Assembly (NCBI GenBank): GCA_027186245.1
Contig: CP114489.1
Location: 6,455,501-6,519,500 of the forward strand
Reading direction: 5' to 3'
DNA: 64,000 nucleotides
Source of the DNA: Coriaria nepalensis
Taxonomy: Eukaryota > Streptophyta > Magnoliopsida > Cucurbitales > Coriariaceae
In this document: positions 52,501-64,000 of the stretch, piece after piece
Numbering within the stretch: position 1 is the first letter of the stretch
Layout: every line of letters begins with the position of its first letter
Translations under genes and position numbers: made by a program
Notes under the pieces: generated by a model
Told to the model about the DNA's origin: nothing
Database searches by the model: none
The model's input: only the letters and a program-made list of their open reading frames with translations

Positions 52501-55500
52501 TAGTATTTCGGGGATGCATGTGCATTTGTTTAACCTTAAAATGATGTGAATGAGTCATCTAAAGCCAATGAATAATATGAAAGGTGATTCAAACGAATTC
52601 TATCTTCGTACTTCAAACATGAATTTGGTGCACAACATGCTATTGGTATTTGGGGGATGTGTGTGCTTTTGTTTCACCTTAAAATCATGTGAATAAGTCA
52701 CCTAAAGCAAATGATTCTTATGAAGGTGATTCGAACGAATTACATTTTCGTACTTCAAGCACGAGTTTGGTGGACAACCTGCTTTTTGCATTTAGGGGAT
52801 ACGTGTGTATTTGTTTCACCTTAAAATCATGGCAATGTGTCGCCTAAATCTAATGAATCATATGAAGGCGATTCGAACGAATTCTATTTTCGTACTTCAA
52901 ACACGAGTTTTGTGCACAACGTGCTATTCGTCTTTGGGGGATGCATGTGCATTTGTTTCACCTTAAGGGGGTGTGAATGATTCACTAAAGGCCAATGAAT
53001 AATATGAAGGCGATTCAATGAATTCTATTTTCGTACTTTAAACATGAGTCTTGTGCTCAACATGCCTTGGTCTTTAGGAGATGCGTGTGCATTTGTTCCT
53101 CTTTAAAATCATATCAATGGGTCACCTAGAGCCACTGAATCATATGAAGGCGATTCGAACAAATTCTATTTTCGTACTTCAAATATGAGTTTCGTGCATA
53201 ACATGCTATTGGTATTTGGGGGATGCATGTGCACTTGTTTCACTTTAAAATGATGTCAATGAGTCACCTAAATCCAATGAATCATGTGAAAGTGATTCGA
53301 ACAATTTCTATTTTCGTACCTCAAGCACGAGTTTCGTGCACAACATGCTATTAGTATTTGGGGGATGCTTGTGTATTTGTTTCACCTTAAAATGACGTGA
53401 ATGAGTCACCTGAAGCCAATGAATAATATGAAGGTAATTCGAACAAATTCTATTTTCGTAGCTCAAACACGAATTTCGTGCACAACATGTTATTAGTATT
53501 TCGGGGATGCATGTGCATTTGTTTAACCTTAAAATGATGTGAATGAGTCATCTAAAGCCAATGAATAATATGAAAGGTGATTCAAACGAATTCTATCTTC
53601 GTACTTCAAACATGAATTTGGTGCACAACATGCTATTGGTATTTGGGGGATGTGTGTGCTTTTGTTTCACCTTAAAATCATGTGAATAAGTCACCTAAAG
53701 CAAATGATTCTTATGAAGGTGATTCGAACGAATTACATTTTCGTACTTCAAGCACGAGTTTGGTGGACAACCTGCTTTTTGCATTTAGGGGATACGTGTG
53801 TATTTGTTTCACCTTAAAATCATGGCAATGTGTCGCCTAAATCTAATGAATCATATGAAGGCGATTCGAACGAATTCTATTTTCGTACTTCAAACACGAG
53901 TTTTGTGCACAACGTGCTATTCGTCTTTGGGGGATGCATGTGCATTTGTTTCACCTTAAGGGGGTGTGAATGATTCACTAAAGGCCAATGAATAATATGA
54001 AGGCGATTCAATGAATTCTATTTTCGTACTTTAAACATGAGTCTTGTGCTCAACATGCCTTGGTCTTTAGGAGATGCGTGTGCATTTGTTCCTCTTTAAA
54101 ATCATATCAATGGGTCACCTAGAGCCACTGAATCATATGAAGGCGATTCGAACAAATTCTATTTTCGTACTTCAAATATGAGTTTCGTGCATAACATGCT
54201 ATTGGTATTTGGGGGATGCATGTGCACTTGTTTCACTTTAAAATGATGTCAATGAGTCACCTAAATCCAATGAATCATGTGAAAGTGATTCGAACAATTT
54301 CTATTTTCGTACCTCAAGCACGAGTTTCGTGCACAACATGCTATTAGTATTTGGGGGATGCTTGTGTATTTGTTTCACCTTAAAATGACGTGAATGAGTC
54401 ACCTGAAGCCAATGAATAATATGAAGGTAATTCGAACAAATTCTATTTTCGTAGCTCAAACACGAATTTCGTGCACAACATGTTATTAGTATTTCGGGGA
54501 TGCATGTGCATTTGTTTAACCTTAAAATGATGTGAATGAGTCATCTAAAGCCAATGAATAATATGAAAGGTGATTCAAACGAATTCTATCTTCGTACTTC
54601 AAACATGAATTTGGTGCACAACATGCTATTGGTATTTGGGGGATGTGTGTGCTTTTGTTTCACCTTAAAATCATGTGAATAAGTCACCTAAAGCAAATGA
54701 TTCTTATGAAGGTGATTCGAACGAATTACATTTTCGTACTTCAAGCACGAGTTTGGTGGACAACCTGCTTTTTGCATTTAGGGGATACGTGTGTATTTGT
54801 TTCACCTTAAAATCATGGCAATGTGTCGCCTAAATCTAATGAATCATATGAAGGCGATTCGAACGAATTCTATTTTCGTACTTCAAACACGAGTTTTGTG
54901 CACAACGTGCTATTCGTCTTTGGGGGATGCATGTGCATTTGTTTCACCTTAAGGGGGTGTGAATGATTCACTAAAGGCCAATGAATAATATGAAGGCGAT
55001 TCAATGAATTCTATTTTCGTACTTTAAACATGAGTCTTGTGCTCAACATGCCTTGGTCTTTAGGAGATGCGTGTGCATTTGTTCCTCTTTAAAATCATAT
55101 CAATGGGTCACCTAGAGCCACTGAATCATATGAAGGCGATTCGAACAAATTCTATTTTCGTACTTCAAATATGAGTTTCGTGCATAACATGCTATTGGTA
55201 TTTGGGGGATGCATGTGCACTTGTTTCACTTTAAAATGATGTCAATGAGTCACCTAAATCCAATGAATCATGTGAAAGTGATTCGAACAATTTCTATTTT
55301 CGTACCTCAAGCACGAGTTTCGTGCACAACATGCTATTAGTATTTGGGGGATGCTTGTGTATTTGTTTCACCTTAAAATGACGTGAATGAGTCACCTGAA
55401 GCCAATGAATAATATGAAGGTAATTCGAACAAATTCTATTTTCGTAGCTCAAACACGAATTTCGTGCACAACATGTTATTAGTATTTCGGGGATGCATGT

Positions 55501-56491
55501 GCATTTGTTTAACCTTAAAATGATGTGAATGAGTCATCTAAAGCCAATGAATAATATGAAAGGTGATTCAAACGAATTCTATCTTCGTACTTCAAACATG
55601 AATTTGGTGCACAACATGCTATTGGTATTTGGGGGATGTGTGTGCTTTTGTTTCACCTTAAAATCATGTGAATAAGTCACCTAAAGCAAATGATTCTTAT
55701 GAAGGTGATTCGAACGAATTACATTTTCGTACTTCAAGCACGAGTTTGGTGGACAACCTGCTTTTTGCATTTAGGGGATACGTGTGTATTTGTTTCACCT
55801 TAAAATCATGGCAATGTGTCGCCTAAATCTAATGAATCATATGAAGGCGATTCGAACGAATTCTATTTTCGTACTTCAAACACGAGTTTTGTGCACAACG
55901 TGCTATTCGTCTTTGGGGGATGCATGTGCATTTGTTTCACCTTAAGGGGGTGTGAATGATTCACTAAAGGCCAATGAATAATATGAAGGCGATTCAATGA
56001 ATTCTATTTTCGTACTTTAAACATGAGTCTTGTGCTCAACATGCCTTGGTCTTTAGGAGATGCGTGTGCATTTGTTCCTCTTTAAAATCATATCAATGGG
56101 TCACCTAGAGCCACTGAATCATATGAAGGCGATTCGAACAAATTCTATTTTCGTACTTCAAATATGAGTTTCGTGCATAACATGCTATTGGTATTTGGGG
56201 GATGCATGTGCACTTGTTTCACTTTAAAATGATGTCAATGAGTCACCTAAATCCAATGAATCATGTGAAAGTGATTCGAACAATTTCTATTTTCGTACCT
56301 CAAGCACGAGTTTCGTGCACAACATGCTATTAGTATTTGGGGGATGCTTGTGTATTTGTTTCACCTTAAAATGACGTGAATGAGTCACCTGAAGCCAATG
56401 AATAATATGAAGGTAATTCGAACAAATTCTATTTTCGTAGCTCAAACACGAATTTCGTGCACAACATGTTATTAGTATTTCGGGGATGCAT
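43583..56491. repeat. Thirteen 7-mer copies (993 bp each), no differences seen
   Basis: M1 starts fall at exact 993 bp steps from 43583 to 55499. Reading the units in turn I found no base differing between them. Such uniformity over 12.9 kb means very recent amplification, strong homogenisation, or consensus flattening in the assembly. A dot plot or self-alignment would settle whether any differences exist. Confidence 0.82.
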
Positions 56492-57485
56492 GTGCATTGT
56501 TTAACCTTAAAATGATGTGAATGAGTCATCTAAAGCCAATGAATAATATGAAAGGTGATTCAAACGAATTCTATCTACGTACTTCAAACATGAATTTGTT
56601 GCCGAACATGCTATTGGTATTTGGGGTATGTGTATGCTTTTGTTTCACCTTAAAATCATGTGAATAAGTCACCTAAAGCAAATGATTCTTATGAAGGTGA
56701 TTCGAACGAATTACATTTTCGTACTTCAAGCACGAGTTTGGTGGACAACCTGCTTTTTTCATTTATGTGATACGTGTGTATTTGTTTCACCTTAAAATCA
56801 TGGCAATGTGTCGCCTAAAATCTAATGAATCATATGAAGGCGCTCAGAACGAATTCTATTTCGGTACTACAAACACGAGTTTTGTGCACAACGTGCTATT
56901 CGTCTTTGGGGGATGCATGTGCATTTGTTTCACCTTAAGGGGGTGTGAATGATTCACTAAAGGCCAATGAATAATATGAAGGCGATTCAATGAATTCTAT
57001 TTTCGTACTTTAAACATGAGTCTTGTGCTCAACATGCCTTGGTCTTTAGGAGATGCGTGTGCATTTGTTCCTCTTTAAAATCATATCAATGGGTCACCTA
57101 GAGCCACTGAATCATATGAAAGGCGATTCGAACAAATTCTATTTTCGTACTTCAAATATTGAGTTTCGTGCATAAGCTGCAATTGGTATTTGGGGGATGA
57201 ATGTGCCATTGTTTCACTTTAAAATGATGTCAATGAGTCACCTAAATCCAATGAATCATGTGAAAGTGATTCGAACAATTTCTATTTTCGTACCTCAAGC
57301 ACGAGTTTCGTGCACAACATGCTATTAGTATTTGGGGGATGCTTGTGTATTTGTTTCACCTTAAAATGACGTGAATGAGTCACCTGAAGCCATGAATAAT
57401 ATGAAGGTAATTCGAACAAATTCTATTTTCGTAGCTCAAACACGAATTTCGTGCACAACATGTTATTAGTATTTCGGGGATGCAT
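56492..57485. repeat. Degraded 7-mer copy (994 bp)
   Basis: Order M1-M7 is kept, but many isolated changes appear: GTGCATTGTTTAACC (one T lost), TCTACGTAC, TTGTTGCCGAACATG, GGGGTATGTGTATGC, TTTTTTCATTTATGTG, CTAAAATC (A gained), GGCGCTCAGAACG, TTTCGGTACTACAAAC, GAAAGGCG (A gained), AATATTGAG (T gained), CATAAGCTGCAATTGG, GATGAATGTGCCATTG and GAAGCCATGAAT (A lost). No neighbouring unit shares them. The mixture of single-base indels and scattered substitutions is typical of raw long-read error. Confidence 0.88.
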
Positions 57486-58480
57486 GTGCATTTGTTTAAC
57501 CTTAAAATGATGTGAATGAGTCATCTAAAGCCAATGAATCATATAGAAAGGTGATTCAAACGAATTCTATCTTCGTACTTCAAACATGAATTTGGTGCAC
57601 CAACATGCTAATTGGTATTTGGGGGATGTGTGTGCTTTTGTTTCACCTTAAAATCATGTGAATAAGTCACCTAAAGCAAATGATTCTTATGAAGGTGATT
57701 CGAACGAATTACATTTTCGTACTTCAAGCACGAGTTTGGTGGACAACCTGCTTTTTGCATTTAGGGGATACGTGTGTATTTGTTTCACCTTAAAATCATG
57801 GCAATGTGTCGCCTAAATCTAATGAATCATATGAAGGCGATTCGAACGAATTCTATTTTCGTACTTCAAACACGAGTTTTGTGCATAACTTGCAAATGAT
57901 CTTTAAGGGGATATGTGTGCATTTGTTTCACCTTAAGGGGGTGTGAATGATTCACTAAAGGCCAATGAATAATATGAAGGCGATTCAATGAATTCTATTT
58001 TCGTACTTTAAACATGAGTCTTGTGCTCAACATGCCTTGGTCTTTAGGAGTGCGTGTGCATTTGTTCCTCTTTAAAATCATATCAATGGGTCACCTAGAG
58101 CCACTGAATCATATGAAGGCGATTCGAACAAATTCTATTTTCGTACTTCAAATATGAGTTTCGTGGCATAACATGCTATTGGTATTTGGGGATGCATGTG
58201 CACTTGTTTCACTTTAAAAGATGTCAATGAGTCACCTAAATCCAATGAATCATGTGAAAGTGATTCGAACAATTTCTATTTTCGTACCTCAAGCACGAGT
58301 TTCGTGCACAACATGCTATTAGTATTTGGGGGATGCTTGTGTATTTGTTTCACCTTAAAATGACGTGAATGAGTCACCTGAAGCCAATGAATAATATGAA
58401 GGTAATTCGAACAAATTCTATTTTCGTAGCTCAAACACGAATTTCGTGCACAACATGTTATTAGTATTTCGGGGATGCAT
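57486..58480. repeat. Degraded 7-mer copy (995 bp)
   Basis: M1 has ATCATATAGAAAGG, GCACCAACATGC and GCTAATTGG. The end of M3 reads CATAACTTGCAAATGATC and TTTAAGGGGATATG in place of its usual tail. The M4 end has lost two bases near GGAGTGCG, M5 has gained a G (CGTGGCATAAC) and lost one in its G run, and M6 lacks a T (AAAAGATGTC). Order is still M1-M7. Confidence 0.88.
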
Positions 58481-59474
58481 GTGCATTTGTTTTAACTTAA
58501 AATGAAGTGAATGAGTCATCTAAAAGCCAATGAATAATATGAAAGGTGATTCAAACGAATTCTATCTTCGTACTTCAAACATGAATTTGGTGCACAACAT
58601 GCTATTGGTATTTGGGGGATGTGTGTGCTTTTGTTTCACCTTAAAATCATGTGAATAAGTCACCTAAAGCAAATGATTCTTATGAAGGTGATTCGAACGA
58701 ATTACATTTTCGTACTTCAAGCACGAGTTTGGTGGACAACCTGCTTTTTGCATTTAGGGGATACGTGTGTATTTGTTTCACCTTAAAATCATGGCAATGT
58801 GTCGCCTAAATCTAATGAATCATATGAAGGCGATTCGAACGAATTCTATTTTCGTACTTCAAACACGAGTTTTGTGCACAACGTGCTATTCGTCTTTGGG
58901 GGATGCATGTGCATTTGTTTCACCTTAAGGGGGTGTGAATGATTCACTAAAGGCCAATGAATAATATGAAGGCGATTCAATGAATTCTATTTTCGTACTT
59001 TAAACATGAGTCTTGTGCTCAACATGCCTTGGTCTTTAGGAGATGCGTGTGCATTTGTTCCTCTTTAAAATCATATCAATGGGTCACCTAGAGCCACTGA
59101 ATCATATGAAGGCGATTCGAACAAATTCTATTTTCGTACTTCAAATATGAGTTTCGTGCATAACATGCTATTGGTATTTGGGGGATGCATGTGCACTTGT
59201 TTCACTTTAAAATGATGTCAATGAGTCACCTAAATCCAATGAATCATGTGAAAGTGATTCGAACAATTTCTATTTTCGTACCTCAAGCACGAGTTTCGTG
59301 CACAACATGCTATTAGTATTTGGGGGATGCTTGTGTATTTGTTTCACCTTAAAATGACGTGAATGAGTCACCTGAAGCCAATGAATAATATGAAGGTAAT
59401 TCGAACAAATTCTATTTTCGTAGCTCAAACACGAATTTCGTGCACAACATGTTATTAGTATTTCGGGGATGCAT
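58481..59474. repeat. 7-mer copy (994 bp), degraded only at its start
   Basis: Only the first ~50 bp are altered: GTTTTAACTTAAAATGAAGTG and TAAAAGCC (one A gained). From about 58530 the unit is again the standard sequence. The sharp return to consensus sets the right edge of the noisy patch. Confidence 0.88.
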
Positions 59475-62400
59475 GTGCATTTGTTTAACCTTAAAATGAT
59501 GTGAATGAGTCATCTAAAGCCAATGAATAATATGAAAGGTGATTCAAACGAATTCTATCTTCGTACTTCAAACATGAATTTGGTGCACAACATGCTATTG
59601 GTATTTGGGGGATGTGTGTGCTTTTGTTTCACCTTAAAATCATGTGAATAAGTCACCTAAAGCAAATGATTCTTATGAAGGTGATTCGAACGAATTACAT
59701 TTTCGTACTTCAAGCACGAGTTTGGTGGACAACCTGCTTTTTGCATTTAGGGGATACGTGTGTATTTGTTTCACCTTAAAATCATGGCAATGTGTCGCCT
59801 AAATCTAATGAATCATATGAAGGCGATTCGAACGAATTCTATTTTCGTACTTCAAACACGAGTTTTGTGCACAACGTGCTATTCGTCTTTGGGGGATGCA
59901 TGTGCATTTGTTTCACCTTAAGGGGGTGTGAATGATTCACTAAAGGCCAATGAATAATATGAAGGCGATTCAATGAATTCTATTTTCGTACTTTAAACAT
60001 GAGTCTTGTGCTCAACATGCCTTGGTCTTTAGGAGATGCGTGTGCATTTGTTCCTCTTTAAAATCATATCAATGGGTCACCTAGAGCCACTGAATCATAT
60101 GAAGGCGATTCGAACAAATTCTATTTTCGTACTTCAAATATGAGTTTCGTGCATAACATGCTATTGGTATTTGGGGGATGCATGTGCACTTGTTTCACTT
60201 TAAAATGATGTCAATGAGTCACCTAAATCCAATGAATCATGTGAAAGTGATTCGAACAATTTCTATTTTCGTACCTCAAGCACGAGTTTCGTGCACAACA
60301 TGCTATTAGTATTTGGGGGATGCTTGTGTATTTGTTTCACCTTAAAATGACGTGAATGAGTCACCTGAAGCCAATGAATAATATGAAGGTAATTCGAACA
60401 AATTCTATTTTCGTAGCTCAAACACGAATTTCGTGCACAACATGTTATTAGTATTTCGGGGATGCATGTGCATTTGTTTAACCTTAAAATGATGTGAATG
60501 AGTCATCTAAAGCCAATGAATAATATGAAAGGTGATTCAAACGAATTCTATCTTCGTACTTCAAACATGAATTTGGTGCACAACATGCTATTGGTATTTG
60601 GGGGATGTGTGTGCTTTTGTTTCACCTTAAAATCATGTGAATAAGTCACCTAAAGCAAATGATTCTTATGAAGGTGATTCGAACGAATTACATTTTCGTA
60701 CTTCAAGCACGAGTTTGGTGGACAACCTGCTTTTTGCATTTAGGGGATACGTGTGTATTTGTTTCACCTTAAAATCATGGCAATGTGTCGCCTAAATCTA
60801 ATGAATCATATGAAGGCGATTCGAACGAATTCTATTTTCGTACTTCAAACACGAGTTTTGTGCACAACGTGCTATTCGTCTTTGGGGGATGCATGTGCAT
60901 TTGTTTCACCTTAAGGGGGTGTGAATGATTCACTAAAGGCCAATGAATAATATGAAGGCGATTCAATGAATTCTATTTTCGTACTTTAAACATGAGTCTT
61001 GTGCTCAACATGCCTTGGTCTTTAGGAGATGCGTGTGCATTTGTTCCTCTTTAAAATCATATCAATGGGTCACCTAGAGCCACTGAATCATATGAAGGCG
61101 ATTCGAACAAATTCTATTTTCGTACTTCAAATATGAGTTTCGTGCATAACATGCTATTGGTATTTGGGGGATGCATGTGCACTTGTTTCACTTTAAAATG
61201 ATGTCAATGAGTCACCTAAATCCAATGAATCATGTGAAAGTGATTCGAACAATTTCTATTTTCGTACCTCAAGCACGAGTTTCGTGCACAACATGCTATT
61301 AGTATTTGGGGGATGCTTGTGTATTTGTTTCACCTTAAAATGACGTGAATGAGTCACCTGAAGCCAATGAATAATATGAAGGTAATTCGAACAAATTCTA
61401 TTTTCGTAGCTCAAACACGAATTTCGTGCACAACATGTTATTAGTATTTCGGGGATGCATGTGCATTTGTTTAACCTTAAAATGATGTGAATGAGTCATC
61501 TAAAGCCAATGAATAATATGAAAGGTGATTCAAACGAATTCTATCTTCGTACTTCAAACATGAATTTGGTGCACAACATGCTATTGGTATTTGGGGGATG
61601 TGTGTGCTTTTGTTTCACCTTAAAATCATGTGAATAAGTCACCTAAAGCAAATGATTCTTATGAAGGTGATTCGAACGAATTACATTTTCGTACTTCAAG
61701 CACGAGTTTGGTGGACAACCTGCTTTTTGCATTTAGGGGATACGTGTGTATTTGTTTCACCTTAAAATCATGGCAATGTGTCGCCTAAATCTAATGAATC
61801 ATATGAAGGCGATTCGAACGAATTCTATTTTCGTACTTCAAACACGAGTTTTGTGCACAACGTGCTATTCGTCTTTGGGGGATGCATGTGCATTTGTTTC
61901 ACCTTAAGGGGGTGTGAATGATTCACTAAAGGCCAATGAATAATATGAAGGCGATTCAATGAATTCTATTTTCGTACTTTAAACATGAGTCTTGTGCTCA
62001 ACATGCCTTGGTCTTTAGGAGATGCGTGTGCATTTGTTCCTCTTTAAAATCATATCAATGGGTCACCTAGAGCCACTGAATCATATGAAGGCGATTCGAA
62101 CAAATTCTATTTTCGTACTTCAAATATGAGTTTCGTGCATAACATGCTATTGGTATTTGGGGGATGCATGTGCACTTGTTTCACTTTAAAATGATGTCAA
62201 TGAGTCACCTAAATCCAATGAATCATGTGAAAGTGATTCGAACAATTTCTATTTTCGTACCTCAAGCACGAGTTTCGTGCACAACATGCTATTAGTATTT
62301 GGGGGATGCTTGTGTATTTGTTTCACCTTAAAATGACGTGAATGAGTCACCTGAAGCCAATGAATAATATGAAGGTAATTCGAACAAATTCTATTTTCGT

Positions 62401-63446
62401 AGCTCAAACACGAATTTCGTGCACAACATGTTATTAGTATTTCGGGGATGCATGTGCATTTGTTTAACCTTAAAATGATGTGAATGAGTCATCTAAAGCC
62501 AATGAATAATATGAAAGGTGATTCAAACGAATTCTATCTTCGTACTTCAAACATGAATTTGGTGCACAACATGCTATTGGTATTTGGGGGATGTGTGTGC
62601 TTTTGTTTCACCTTAAAATCATGTGAATAAGTCACCTAAAGCAAATGATTCTTATGAAGGTGATTCGAACGAATTACATTTTCGTACTTCAAGCACGAGT
62701 TTGGTGGACAACCTGCTTTTTGCATTTAGGGGATACGTGTGTATTTGTTTCACCTTAAAATCATGGCAATGTGTCGCCTAAATCTAATGAATCATATGAA
62801 GGCGATTCGAACGAATTCTATTTTCGTACTTCAAACACGAGTTTTGTGCACAACGTGCTATTCGTCTTTGGGGGATGCATGTGCATTTGTTTCACCTTAA
62901 GGGGGTGTGAATGATTCACTAAAGGCCAATGAATAATATGAAGGCGATTCAATGAATTCTATTTTCGTACTTTAAACATGAGTCTTGTGCTCAACATGCC
63001 TTGGTCTTTAGGAGATGCGTGTGCATTTGTTCCTCTTTAAAATCATATCAATGGGTCACCTAGAGCCACTGAATCATATGAAGGCGATTCGAACAAATTC
63101 TATTTTCGTACTTCAAATATGAGTTTCGTGCATAACATGCTATTGGTATTTGGGGGATGCATGTGCACTTGTTTCACTTTAAAATGATGTCAATGAGTCA
63201 CCTAAATCCAATGAATCATGTGAAAGTGATTCGAACAATTTCTATTTTCGTACCTCAAGCACGAGTTTCGTGCACAACATGCTATTAGTATTTGGGGGAT
63301 GCTTGTGTATTTGTTTCACCTTAAAATGACGTGAATGAGTCACCTGAAGCCAATGAATAATATGAAGGTAATTCGAACAAATTCTATTTTCGTAGCTCAA
63401 ACACGAATTTCGTGCACAACATGTTATTAGTATTTCGGGGATGCAT
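59475..63446. repeat. Four clean 7-mer copies (993 bp each)
   Basis: Units start at 59475, 60468, 61461 and 62454. They match the copies left of the noisy patch with no difference seen, so the patch does not mark a change of haplotype. Confidence 0.86.
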
Positions 63447-64000
63447 GTGCATTTGTTTAACCTTAAAATGATGTGAATGAGTCATCTAAAGCCAATGAAT
63501 AATATGAAAGGTGATTCAAACGAATTCTATCTTCGTACTTCAAACATGAATTTGGTGCACAACATGCTATTGGTATTTGGGGGATGTGTGTGCTTTTGTT
63601 TCACCTTAAAATCATGTGAATAAGTCACCTAAAGCAAATGATTCTTATGAAGGTGATTCGAACGAATTACATTTTCGTACTTCAAGCACGAGTTTGGTGG
63701 ACAACCTGCTTTTTGCATTTAGGGGATACGTGTGTATTTGTTTCACCTTAAAATCATGGCAATGTGTCGCCTAAATCTAATGAATCATATGAAGGCGATT
63801 CGAACGAATTCTATTTTCGTACTTCAAACACGAGTTTTGTGCACAACGTGCTATTCGTCTTTGGGGGATGCATGTGCATTTGTTTCACCTTAAGGGGGTG
63901 TGAATGATTCACTAAAGGCCAATGAATAATATGAAGGCGATTCAATGAATTCTATTTTCGTACTTTAAACATGAGTCTTGTGCTCAACATGCCTTGGTCT
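63447..64000. repeat. Partial 7-mer cut by the window end
   Basis: Contains M1, M2, M3 and most of M4 (554 bp) and stops within the M4 tail. The array evidently continues to the right. Confidence 0.9.

Larger units (their letters stand above)
1..64000. repeat. Continuous tandem satellite array, ~142 bp monomer, two HOR forms
   Basis: The complete window is built of head-to-tail monomers of 140-143 bp, all in one orientation. Each monomer carries the same landmarks in order: a GTGCATTTGTTTCACC-like start, TGAATGAGTCACCTAAAGCC, CCAATGAATCATATGAAGG, an ATTCGAACGAATTC-like box, TATTTTCGTACTTCAAAC, GTGCACAACATGCTATT and a GTATTTGGGGGATGC-like end. No unique spacer, inversion or inserted element was seen between any two monomers. 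Stops occur in every frame, so it is non-coding. The length is near one nucleosome, as in many centromeric and heterochromatic satellites. Family and species are not recognised; a plant is a guess. Confidence 0.97.
39611..64000. repeat. 7-mer higher-order repeat array (993 bp unit)
   Basis: The M1 landmark recurs every 993 bp from 39611 (40604, 41597, 42590, 43583, 44576 and on to 56492). It then recurs at 57486, 58481 and 59475 with three slightly longer units, and again every 993 bp to 63447. The order is M1-M2-M3-M4-M5-M6-M7, the same seven monomers that flank the inner block of the 14-mer. There are 24 full units and one partial at the window end. Unit-to-unit identity is very high outside 56492-58530, which implies recent amplification or strong homogenisation. 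The array continues beyond the window. Confidence 0.96.

Noticed and set aside
56287..56529. 80-codon reverse reading frame
   Set aside because: Exists only because one T is lost near 56498 at the edge of the noisy patch. The equivalent frame is closed in all clean units.
56767..56952. 61-codon forward reading frame
   Set aside because: Created by ATTTATGTG and an extra A in CTAAAATC in the noisy patch. The clean units lack both the start and the frame.
1..64000. CRISPR-like array
   Set aside because: Repeats are contiguous ~142 bp monomers with no unique spacers between short identical repeats.
1..64000. Canonical CENP-B box
   Set aside because: TTCG and CGGGG motifs occur in monomers but not in the required spacing (NTTCGNNNNANNCGGGN) on either strand in the monomer types I checked.
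1..64000. Telomere repeats, tRNA, rRNA or transposon ends
   Set aside because: No TTTAGGG-type runs, no tRNA-like box pairs and no terminal repeats or target-site duplications were seen; every stretch is accounted for by monomers.

Overview
The whole window is one uninterrupted tandem satellite array. It is a head-to-tail, single-orientation run of about 450 monomers of about 142 bp (range 140-143). I found no gene, RNA gene, transposon, telomere repeat, CRISPR array or unique sequence anywhere in the 64 kb. A nucleosome-sized AT-rich monomer in a long, transposon-free array with multi-monomer higher-order repeats (HORs) points to constitutive heterochromatin of a eukaryote, either a centromere core or a knob or subtelomeric block. 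A flowering plant is my best guess, but I do not recognise the satellite family and the sequence alone does not fix the species or the chromosomal role.

I name twelve monomer types M1-M12 by diagnostic bases. They are arranged in two HOR forms. From 1 to 39610 the unit is a 14-mer of 1986-1989 bp: M1 M2 M3 M4 M5' M8 M9 M10 M11 M12 M4'' M5 M6 M7. Of its 20 copies, 18 have 14 monomers, one has 10 (13906-15327) and one has 17 (37197-39610). From 39611 to the window end the unit is a 7-mer of 993 bp, M1 M2 M3 M4 M5 M6 M7, with 24 full copies and one partial. The 7-mer equals the 14-mer with one inner block of seven monomers removed. The block lies between two near-identical M4-M5 pairs exactly 993 bp apart, so the two arrays are related by one unequal exchange.

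Layout: 1-7944, four 14-mers of a haplotype sharing several bases with the 7-mer array. 7945-35207, a 14-mer sub-family with derived variants, containing the 10-mer and, at its right end, a second-order period of 3976 bp. 35208-39610, two rearranged units with chimeric monomers. 39611-56491, seventeen 993 bp 7-mers. 56492-about 58530, a patch dense in substitutions and single-base indels, probably uncorrected long-read sequence in the assembly. 59475-64000, clean 7-mers again, running off the window.

No genes act together here. The biology is that of the repeat: homogenisation, unequal exchange, chimeric monomers, and short dyad symmetries inside monomers that could matter for chromatin. All comparisons were made by eye, so 'identical' means no difference seen and is not a computed alignment.
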